Source of the DNA: Tardiphaga sp.
GTDB lineage: Bacteria > Pseudomonadota > Alphaproteobacteria > Rhizobiales > Xanthobacteraceae
NCBI GenBank assembly: GCA_014377915.1
Contig: JACMOT010000211.1
Span: forward strand, 1 to 5,310
DNA: 5,310 nucleotides
Direction of reading: 5' to 3'
The number at the start of each line of letters is the position of its first letter. Within the stretch, counting starts at the first letter, position 1. This document shows positions 1 to 5,310 of the stretch, in pieces. Both the position numbers and the translations under genes were made by a program. Under the pieces are notes generated by a model. It saw only the letters and a list, made by a program, of their open reading frames with translations, did no database searches and was not told the origin of the DNA.

Positions 1-1106
1 GAAGCCATGTCGCCGAGTTCGTCGCGACGGCCGAGCCCCGGCAGCACCACGTCGAAATCGCCGGCGGCGAGTTGGCGCATCGCCGCGCACATCGCGATCA
101 TCGGCTTCGAAATGCTTCTGCCGAGCAGGACGGCGAGCAACGCGCCGATAATGAAGCCACCAAGACCGAGGCCGGCGACCTGGCGCTCGGTATCATGGAT
201 CACGGCGTCGGACTGCTGCTCGAGCTGCTGCTGATATGACAGCAGGTCATCTTTCATAGCGGCGGAGAGTTTGGTGATGGCCGTCGCGGTGGAGGTCATC
301 TGCCGTGCCAGCAGGTCGATGGCCTTGGTATTCTCGACATATTGGGTGAAGGCCTCGCGATATGCTTTCACATCGGCGCTGATGACCTTGATCTTCTGGA
401 TAATGCGCTCGTCATTGGCGTAGATCGACACAAACGAGGTCTCGAGAAACTTGGTGCGCGCAAAGGCGGCGTTGGCAATTTTCTCGTCGGCGCGGCCGAT
501 ATAGGTATTCATCAGCGATGACGCGGTAATGAACTGGGTGGCGATATCCTTTACCGTGTCCTGCACCGATGTGAGCCCCGCCAAAGTGGCGGAGTCACCG
601 AGATCATCCAGCTTGTTGCGCAGCATCAGCGCCATCCGGGAGATCTGGCCCGTGGCGATCTGATCGTTCTTGCCCTTGACCGCCAGAATGTCGGCAAACA
701 CCTTCGAAAAGACTGCGAACTCCTGGGATAGCCGGGTGATTTTCTCGAGCGGCGCCGGATTGGTAGTCGCCTTCATCGACTGCTCGATGGCATTCTTCAG
801 GCTGGCTTCGGCGGCAAGCGCGGCCTTAGAATCGGCTTCCGCGCCGGTAATGACGTAATAGCGCGCCAGATTCTGGTATGAGGTCAGCTCGCGGTCAATG
901 GTCCGGGCGAGGCCGGATTCGGCGACGCTGCCGCGGTAGGCGACGACGCCAGTGGCGACACGCTCGAAGCCGAGATAAGCGAGGCCCATGCTGAGTGCGG
1001 AGATCGCCAGCACGGCGGCAAATCCCACCGTCACCTTGGCGCGAAACCGCAGCGACGGAAATTTCGACGAATTCGGATTGGGCAGAACAAGGGTCTTCGA
1101 TTCCAC
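1..1106 (-). CDS. Methyl-accepting chemotaxis protein, N-terminal part (runs off left edge)
   Basis: Inner-membrane chemoreceptor that would sense a periplasmic ligand and signal to CheA/CheW. Visible are 368 residues without a stop. A short basic cytoplasmic leader is followed by TM1 (about residues 26-46), a mostly helical periplasmic region (about 47-309), TM2 (about 310-329) and a HAMP linker from about 330 containing ISKPM and ending RRDELGDMA at the window edge. The roughly 260-residue sensor region is longer than a simple four-helix bundle and would fit a double-bundle (HBM-like) domain; that is inference. The GTG start is chosen because an in-frame stop lies at 1173-1175, no other start codon lies between, GGGAG sits 6 nt upstream, and the next Met (residue 40) is inside TM1. 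The methylation helices and signalling tip are outside the window, so a HAMP-containing kinase or cyclase cannot be excluded. Confidence 0.82.
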   Translation of the reverse strand, partial: MESKTLVLPNPNSSKFPSLRFRAKVTVGFAAVLAISALSMGLAYLGFERVATGVVAYRGSVAESGLARTIDRELTSYQNLARYYVITGAEADSKAALAAEASLKNAIEQSMKATTNPAPLEKITRLSQEFAVFSKVFADILAVKGKNDQIATGQISRMALMLRNKLDDLGDSATLAGLTSVQDTVKDIATQFITASSLMNTYIGRADEKIANAAFARTKFLETSFVSIYANDERIIQKIKVISADVKAYREAFTQYVENTKAIDLLARQMTSTATAITKLSAAMKDDLLSYQQQLEQQSDAVIHDTERQVAGLGLGGFIIGALLAVLLGRSISKPMIAMCAAMRQLAAGDFDVVLPGLGRRDELGDMA

Positions 1107-1112
1107 AGCAGG

Positions 1113-1117
1113 CTCCC
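1113..1117 (-). promoter_or_regulatory. Ribosome binding site of the chemoreceptor gene
   Basis: GGGAG on the minus strand, 6 nt before the GTG at 1106-1104. It decides the start, because the gene has no usable ATG before the first membrane segment. Confidence 0.65.
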
Positions 1118-1180
1118 GGTCGCACTCCCAAGCGTCGGTGTTGCCCGCAGACTTACGCCTGAGAACCCCGACATCACGAC

Positions 1181-1210
1181 ATTAGAATGCAATGGCTAAA
1201 GGGGAGTAAA
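1181..1210 (-). promoter_or_regulatory. Candidate sigma70-type promoter for the chemoreceptor gene
   Basis: On the minus strand TTTACT (1210-1205, 4 of 6 to TTGACA) is followed by 18 nt and TCTAAT (1186-1181, 5 of 6 to TATAAT). Transcription would start near 1175, giving a leader of about 70 nt. This would let the receptor be expressed independently of the CoA-transferase operon that lies upstream on the same strand. It was found by eye only. Confidence 0.35.
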
Positions 1211-1228
1211 CGCGTACCGTTGTCACCA

Positions 1229-1258
1229 GAAGTTGCCAGCCGGCCCGGAAGTTGCCAG
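1229..1258. repeat. 11-bp direct repeat GAAGTTGCCAG, two copies
   Basis: Identical copies at 1229-1239 and 1248-1258, one period of 19 bp apart. The second copy fills most of the loop of the stem at 1238-1275 and the first overlaps its left arm. The function is unknown. It could be a local duplication or a pair of protein-binding half sites placed upstream of the receptor promoter. Confidence 0.6.
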
Positions 1259-1275
1259 AAATTTCCGGGCTGGCT
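1238..1275 (-). terminator. Stem-loop just after the CoA-transferase operon, possible terminator
   Basis: Arms 1238-1250 and 1263-1275 form a 13-bp GC-rich stem with one G-U type pair and a 12-nt loop. It begins 6 nt past the pcaJ stop codon, where a transcription terminator or 3' end stabiliser is expected. No T-tract follows on either strand, so it is not a textbook intrinsic terminator and may only protect the mRNA end. Confidence 0.4.
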
Positions 1276-1281
1276 ACGGAT

Positions 1282-1974
1282 CTAGGCCGCCTTAGCCACC
1301 GGTGGCGCCAGCGCCTGCCATTCGCCGGCGAGTTGCAGCTTCGGTTCGGTGAGTGCCTGCAATTGCTCCAGCGTCATGCCGTCCACCATCTCCACCACGA
1401 ACAGCCCCCGCGGCGTGACGTCGATCACCGCGAGGTTGGTGTAGATGCGCTTGACACAGCCCGCCGCCGTCAAAGGCAGGCTGCAATGCCGGACGATGCG
1501 CGGCTCGCCCTTCTTGCTGGTGTGCTCCATGATGACGCGGATTTCCCTGGCGCCGACCGCCAGATCCATCGCCCCGCCAACGCCGGGCGGAAACGCCGGG
1601 TCCTCGGTGGTCCAGTTGGCGAGATCGCCGGATTCGGAGACCTCGAAGGCGCCGAGCAGGCTGACATCGAGATGGCCGCCTCGGACCATCACGAAGGCAT
1701 CGGCGTGGTGCACATAGCAGCCCCCGGTGATCAGCGTGGTGTAGTTCTTTCCGGCGTCGATCAGGTTTTCATCTTCCATGCCGGGCTCCGGCTTGTGGCC
1801 GAGTCCGAGGACGCCGTTCTCGCTGTGGAAGATCACTTCGCGATCATCCGGCACATAGCTCGCGGTCAGCGTCGGAATGCCGATGCCCAGATTGACGAAG
1901 GCGCCTTCGGGCAAATCCTGCGCGGCGCGCCAGGCCATCTGTTCACGAGTGAGCGGCTTGTAAGGTAAAGTCAT
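1282..1974 (-). CDS. pcaJ: 3-oxoadipate CoA-transferase, beta subunit
   Basis: Beta subunit (230 residues) of a heteromeric family I CoA-transferase that moves CoA from succinyl-CoA to 3-oxoadipate in the beta-ketoadipate pathway; it acts in the cytoplasm. FHSENGVLG (residues 49-57) is the family signature, with E52 the expected catalytic glutamate that forms the glutamyl-CoA intermediate. GGAMDLAVGAR and the HHADAF..RGGHLD stretch are also typical, and the latter resembles PcaJ of Pseudomonas putida more than ScoB as I recall them. The length is normal for PcaJ. The ATG overlaps the pcaI stop as ATGA, and GGAG lies 7 nt upstream inside pcaI, so translation is probably coupled. A stop (TAG) and then a stem-loop end the operon. 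An acetoacetate-preferring enzyme (ScoB-like) is the main alternative. Confidence 0.88.
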   Translation of the reverse strand: MTLPYKPLTREQMAWRAAQDLPEGAFVNLGIGIPTLTASYVPDDREVIFHSENGVLGLGHKPEPGMEDENLIDAGKNYTTLITGGCYVHHADAFVMVRGGHLDVSLLGAFEVSESGDLANWTTEDPAFPPGVGGAMDLAVGAREIRVIMEHTSKKGEPRIVRHCSLPLTAAGCVKRIYTNLAVIDVTPRGLFVVEMVDGMTLEQLQALTEPKLQLAGEWQALAPPVAKAA

Positions 1975-2642
1975 GCATTTGCTCCGACGACGACCACGCG
2001 GTCGATAAAGATACTCGGCGTCACCACCGCTTCCGGGTCCAGGCTGCCCAGCTCGACCATCTGGTTGACCTGCACGACGCTGAGGTCGGCGGCCATCGCC
2101 ATCACCGGATTAAAATTGCGTGCCGACTTGATGTAAGTGAGATTGCCCCAGCGGTCCGCCTTGTCGGCGCGCAGCAGCGCGATGTCGCCCTTCAACGGCT
2201 TCTCGAACACGTGCAACTTGCCGTCGATCTCGCGGGTTTCCTTGCCCTCGGCCAGCTTGGTGCCAGCCGACACCGGCGAAAAGAAGCCGCCGAGCCCCGC
2301 GGCATGGCAGCGCATCCGCTCCGAAATGGTGCCCTGCGGCACCAGTTCCAGCTCCAGGCTCTTGGCTCGGTAGGCATTCAGGAAGGCGCTGTAGTCGCCG
2401 GAGCGCGGATAGGAGCAAATCACCTTGACCACCCGGCCGGAATTGATCAGCCGGGCGAGACCGACCTCGCCATTGCCGGAATTATTGGCAACGATCGTCA
2501 GGTTGCGCGCGCCCTGCTCGTGCAGCGCCTCCAGCAGATCGTCGGCAACGCCGACCGCGCCGAAGCCGGCCACCAGCACGGTGGCGCCGTCCTTCACGCC
2601 GGCAACGGCTTCCGCCAGATTATTCACTTGCTTGTCGATCAC
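1971..2642 (-). CDS. pcaI: 3-oxoadipate CoA-transferase, alpha subunit
   Basis: Alpha subunit (223 residues) partnering the pcaJ product. The N-terminal CoA-binding segment is DGATVLVAGFGAVG (residues 18-31), where relatives usually have GGFG. ANNSGNGEVGLA (52-63), LVPQGTISERMR, SAGTKLAEGKETREIDGK and DRWGNLTY..ARNF (163 onward) match PcaI more closely than ScoA, whose corresponding stretches are SNNCGVDDWG and ADTMGNL as I recall them. The start is GTG at 2642-2640, with AGGGAG 6 nt upstream. The gene is first in its operon and is divergent from the hydroxylase genes. No pcaF, pcaD or ring-cleavage gene is visible beside it, so the pathway assignment rests on sequence resemblance. A broader 3-oxoacid specificity remains possible. 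Confidence 0.88.
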   Translation of the reverse strand: MIDKQVNNLAEAVAGVKDGATVLVAGFGAVGVADDLLEALHEQGARNLTIVANNSGNGEVGLARLINSGRVVKVICSYPRSGDYSAFLNAYRAKSLELELVPQGTISERMRCHAAGLGGFFSPVSAGTKLAEGKETREIDGKLHVFEKPLKGDIALLRADKADRWGNLTYIKSARNFNPVMAMAADLSVVQVNQMVELGSLDPEAVVTPSIFIDRVVVVGANA

Positions 2643-2648
2643 GCCAAA

Positions 2649-2654
2649 CTCCCT
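2649..2654 (-). promoter_or_regulatory. Ribosome binding site of pcaI
   Basis: AGGGAG on the minus strand, 6 nt before the GTG start of pcaI. It supports the choice of a GTG start for this gene. Confidence 0.65.
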
Positions 2655-2662
2655 GTCGCGGA

Positions 2663-2692
2663 ATTATTGTTTCGTTACGGCTGCTTGCCGTA
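2663..2692 (-). promoter_or_regulatory. Candidate pcaI promoter with overlapping inverted repeat
   Basis: A minus-strand AATAAT (2668-2663, 5 of 6 to the -10 consensus) lies just upstream of pcaI, but the matching -35 position (2691-2686) is poor. An inverted repeat TACGG-N7-CCGTA (2676-2692) covers that -35 region, as would suit an activator- or repressor-controlled promoter. The implied leader is short (about 14 nt). It was found by eye only and is weak. Confidence 0.22.
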
Positions 2693-2844
2693 TTTGCTGC
2701 AGCGCGAATAGAGCATCAAGCACGGCGGGCATAAAGGCACAAATTTGCACATCGGATGCGCACGCCTGCTTCCCGGTCCCCACCTCGAAACGCAAGGCAA
2801 GCGATGCCTCCGAACAAGCCCCCTCGGCGGGAAGGGCAAGCCGC

Positions 2845-2858
2845 TGCGACAGGTCGCA
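2845..2858. repeat. Perfect inverted repeat TGCGAC-AG-GTCGCA, possible operator
   Basis: Six-base arms with a 2-nt spacer, ending 20 bp before the predicted coxS -35 element. The position suits an upstream activator site. The regulator is unknown. Confidence 0.35.
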
Positions 2859-2878
2859 AGCATTCAACCAAAATCCCA

Positions 2879-2907
2879 TTGCAAAGTTTTCGGCTCGCGC
2901 TTCTAAT
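2879..2907 (+). promoter_or_regulatory. Sigma70-like promoter for coxS-coxL
   Basis: TTGCAA (2879-2884, 4 of 6) and TCTAAT (2902-2907, 5 of 6) are separated by the optimal 17 bp. Transcription would start near 2914, leaving a leader of about 24 nt that contains the coxS ribosome binding site. The -10 overlaps a small AT-rich inverted repeat TAATT-N5-AATTA (2904-2918), which could be a repressor site or chance. Confidence 0.45.
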
Positions 2908-2926
2908 TGGAATAATTAAAAATATC

Positions 2927-2932
2927 GGGAGG
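2927..2932 (+). promoter_or_regulatory. Ribosome binding site of coxS
   Basis: GGGAGG, 5 nt before the GTG at 2938. An in-frame TAA at 2917-2919 leaves this GTG as the first possible start. Confidence 0.75.
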
Positions 2933-2937
2933 TCCGC

Positions 2938-3423
<486 letters not shown>

Positions 3424-3511
3424 TCCGGTGCCATTGCGAATTTCAATTCAATGAAACTGCCGGATTTCGAAAGAAACGGCAGCTTGCAAAAATTCCGACA
3501 GGGAGATCGTG
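3424..3511 (+). other. coxS-coxL intercistronic spacer with hairpin
   Basis: This gap is long for subunits of one enzyme. CTGCCG (3457-3462) pairs with CGGCAG (3477-3482), extendable by two A-T pairs past one mismatch; the loop holds the palindrome TTTCGAAA (3465-3472). A smaller repeat TTTCA/TGAAA lies at 3441-3456. There is no T-tract and no good promoter. It could be an mRNA processing or stability element that sets subunit ratios, but that is inference. Confidence 0.4.
3499..3505 (+). promoter_or_regulatory. Ribosome binding site of coxL
   Basis: CAGGGAG, 6 nt before the ATG at 3512. An in-frame GTG at 3509 is too close (3 nt) and the ATG at 3518 too far (12 nt), so 3512 is preferred. 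Confidence 0.65.
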
Positions 3512-5310
3512 ATGGGCATGGAAGGCATCGGCGCGAGCGTCGTGCGCAAGGAAGACAAGCGTTTCATCACCGGCCGCGGCCGTTACGTGGACGATATCAA
3601 GGTGCTGGGCTTGACCCACGCGCATTTCGTCCGCAGTCCGCATGCCCATGCCAAAGTGAAGGGCATTGACGCCACGGCGGCCAAGGCGATGCCCGGCGTG
3701 GTCGATGTGCTCACCGGGCAGCAACTGGTCGACGACAAGATCGGCAATCTGATCTGCGGCTGGGCGGTGTCCTCCAAGGACGGCACGCCGATGAAGATGG
3801 GGGCATGGCCCGCGATGGCGCCGGACACCGTGCGCTTCGTCGGCCAGGCCGTCGCGGTGGTCATTGCCGAAACCAAGAACCAGGCGCGCGATGCGGCGGA
3901 AGCCGTCGTCGTCACCTATGAAGAATTGCCGGCCGTCGCGCATATCAAGGCCGCGATCGCGCCCGGCGCGCCGCAGCTGCATCCGGAAGCGCCCGGCAAT
4001 GTCGTCTATGACTGGGCGATCGGCGAGGAGAAGGCCGTCAACGACGCCTTTGCCAAGGCTGCAAACGTAGTGTCGCTGGAACTGGTCAACAATCGTCTGG
4101 TGCCTAATGCGATGGAGCCGCGCGCGGCGATCGCCGAATACAACGACGCCGAAGAGCATTTTACGCTGCACACGACGTCGCAAAATCCGCATGTCGCCCG
4201 GCTGGTATTGTCGGCGTTCTACAATATCGCGCAGGAACACAAGCTGCGGGTGGTGGCGCCCGATGTCGGCGGCGGCTTCGGCTCAAAAATCTTCATCTAC
4301 CCGGAAGAGATGGTGGCGCTGTGGGCGTCGAAGAAAGTGCGCCGCCCAGTGAAGTGGACCGGTGACCGCTCCGAGGCCTTCCTCACCGACGCGCATGGCC
4401 GCGATCACGTCTCGCATGCCGAGATGGCGTTCGACGCCAACAACAAGATCCTTGCCTTGCGGGTCAAGACCCACGCCAATTTCGGCGCCTACATGTCGCT
4501 GTTCTCGTCCTCGGTGCCGACCTATCTCTACGCCACGCTGCTGTCCGGCCAGTACAACATCCCGGCGATCTATGCCGAGGTGATGGGCGTCTACACCAAC
4601 ACCACGCCGGTCGACGCCTATCGCGGCGCCGGGCGGCCGGAGGCGAGCTATCTGCTCGAACGGTTAATGGAAACCGCGGCGCGACAGCTCAACGTTGACC
4701 CTGCTGAACTCAGGCGCACCAACTTCATTACCAGCTTCCCGCACCAGACCCCGGTGATTATGGCCTATGACGTCGGCGATTTCGGCGCCTCGCTGGATGC
4801 CGCGCTGAAGGCGATCGACTATGCCGGCTTTCCAGCGCGGAAAGCGAAGGCCAAAGCGGACGGTAAACTGCGCGGCATCGGTTTCTCCTGCTATATCGAG
4901 GCCTGCGGCATCGCGCCGTCGAAAGCCGTGGGCTCGCTCGGCGCCGGCGTCGGCCTGTGGGAATCCGCCGAGGTGCGGGTCAATCCGGTCGGCACCATCG
5001 AGGTGCTGACGGGATCGCACAGCCACGGCCAGGGCCACGAGACCACTTTTGCGCAGCTCGTCGCCGGCCGGCTCGGAATCTCCGTCGACCAGGTCCAGAT
5101 CGTGCACGGCGACACTGACAAGGTGCAATTCGGCATGGGCACCTATGGCTCGCGCTCAGCGGCGGACGGCATGTCCGCGATCTTCAAGGCGATGGAAAAA
5201 ATCGAGGCCAAGGCCAAGAAGATCGCCGCGCACCAGCTCGAAGCCGCGGAGGAGGACATCATCATCGAGAATGGCGAGTTCAAGGTGACCGGCACCGACA
5301 AGTCGATCGC
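3512..5310 (+). CDS. coxL: Molybdenum hydroxylase large subunit, form II CO dehydrogenase type (runs off right edge)
   Basis: Catalytic subunit that binds molybdopterin cytosine dinucleotide. About 599 residues are visible of the roughly 780-800 usual for the family. The N-terminal aldehyde oxidase/xanthine dehydrogenase a/b hammerhead domain spans about residues 15-130 and includes [10 protein letters not shown]. The Mo-binding part then shows MEPR (201-204), TTSQNPH with Q224, DVGGGFGSK (251-259), AYRGAGR (369-375), HGQGHETT (505-512) and [15 protein letters not shown] is the form II signature. Form I enzymes have AYxCSFR, whose Cys (C388 in Oligotropha carboxidovorans) holds the copper; G372 sits there here. 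Q224 and G372 share the same 16-residue offset from Q240 and C388 of that enzyme as I recall it. The catalytic Glu near the C-terminus is not in view. CO may not be the real substrate; an aldehyde or N-heterocycle is possible. Confidence 0.88.
   Translation, partial: MGMEGIGASVVRKEDKRFITGRGRYVDDIKVLGLTHAHFVRSPHAHAKVKGIDATAAKAMPGVVDVLTGQQLVDDKIGNLICGWAVSSKDGTPMKMGAWPAMAPDTVRFVGQAVAVVIAETKNQARDAAEAVVVTYEELPAVAHIKAAIAPGAPQLHPEAPGNVVYDWAIGEEKAVNDAFAKAANVVSLELVNNRLVPNAMEPRAAIAEYNDAEEHFTLHTTSQNPHVARLVLSAFYNIAQEHKLRVVAPDVGGGFGSKIFIYPEEMVALWASKKVRRPVKWTGDRSEAFLTDAHGRDHVSHAEMAFDANNKILALRVKTHANFGAYMSLFSSSVPTYLYATLLSGQYNIPAIYAEVMGVYTNTTPVDAYRGAGRPEASYLLERLMETAARQLNVDPAELRRTNFITSFPHQTPVIMAYDVGDFGASLDAALKAIDYAGFPARKAKAKADGKLRGIGFSCYIEACGIAPSKAVGSLGAGVGLWESAEVRVNPVGTIEVLTGSHSHGQGHETTFAQLVAGRLGISVDQVQIVHGDTDKVQFGMGTYGSRSAADGMSAIFKAMEKIEAKAKKIAAHQLEAAEEDIIIENGEFKVTGTDKSI

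Larger units (their letters stand above)
2643..2937. other. Divergent intergenic region between pcaI and coxS
   Basis: These 295 nt contain no convincing gene. Both flanking operons must start here. Visible elements are the pcaI ribosome binding site and weak -10, inverted repeats at 2676-2692, 2845-2858 and 2904-2918, an 8-bp palindrome CAAATTTG (2740-2747), a sigma70-like promoter at 2879-2907 and the coxS ribosome binding site. GCAAGC or its complement GCTTGC occurs four times (2683, 2797, 2836 and 2856). The last 60 nt are clearly more AT-rich than the rest. Confidence 0.7.

Noticed and set aside
895..1131. Minus-strand open frame of 78 codons starting before the chemoreceptor
   Set aside because: It is out of frame with the receptor, which reads without a stop for 368 codons with membrane segments and HAMP; this is its shadow.
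1252..1968. Plus-strand open frame of 238 codons opposite pcaJ
   Set aside because: pcaJ on the minus strand has clear family signatures; this frame is its complement shadow.
2664..2879. Small minus-strand open frames inside the divergent region
   Set aside because: They have no convincing ribosome binding site and no family resemblance, and they overlap the elements needed for both promoters.
2211..2919. Two plus-strand open frames (2211-2711 and 2425-2919) opposite pcaI and into the intergenic region
   Set aside because: They are mostly antisense to pcaI, low in complexity, with no domain; the parts in the intergenic region are too short to judge as genes.
3443..4240. Long open frame on the minus strand, 265 codons, opposite coxL
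   Set aside because: It lies antisense to strongly conserved coxL motifs, has an Arg/His-rich composition typical of shadow frames in GC-rich DNA, and has no recognisable domain.

Overview
The window looks like GC-rich alphaproteobacterial chromosome, most likely from the Bradyrhizobium/Rhodopseudomonas/Afipia group. This rests on codon style, the GTG starts, the HAMP-type chemoreceptor and the form II CO-dehydrogenase-like genes. It is a placement by recall, not by database search. I see no mobile element, tRNA, rRNA or CRISPR array.

Layout, left to right. (1) Positions 1-1106, minus strand: the N-terminal 368 residues of a membrane methyl-accepting chemotaxis receptor, whose signalling domain lies beyond the left edge. 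(2) Positions 1107-1281: an intergenic stretch with a candidate promoter for the receptor, an 11-bp direct repeat and a 13-bp stem. (3) Positions 1282-2642, minus strand: a two-gene operon for a heterodimeric 3-oxoacid CoA-transferase, best matched to 3-oxoadipate CoA-transferase (pcaI then pcaJ), with an ATGA start/stop overlap. (4) Positions 2643-2937: a divergent intergenic region with two inverted repeats and a good sigma70-like promoter facing right. (5) Positions 2938-3423, plus strand: the small [2Fe-2S] subunit of a molybdenum hydroxylase (coxS type). (6) Positions 3424-3511: an 88-nt gap with a hairpin. (7) Positions 3512 to the right edge, plus strand: the large molybdopterin subunit (coxL type). 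It carries the form II active-site loop AYRGAGR in place of the Cys-containing form I loop, and about 599 residues are visible.

How the parts may work together. The S-then-L order and the AYRGAGR loop place the right-hand operon in the form II (putative) CO dehydrogenase group, whose FAD subunit (coxM) would be expected just off the right edge. The CoA-transferase activates 3-oxoadipate from aromatic ring cleavage for thiolysis to succinyl-CoA and acetyl-CoA, but no other beta-ketoadipate gene is in view. A shared divergent control region suggests, without proving, that the transferase and the hydroxylase respond to related conditions. I found no clearly undescribed system. The most useful leads are the unresolved substrate of the form II hydroxylase, its pairing with pcaIJ, and the palindromes in the shared intergenic region.
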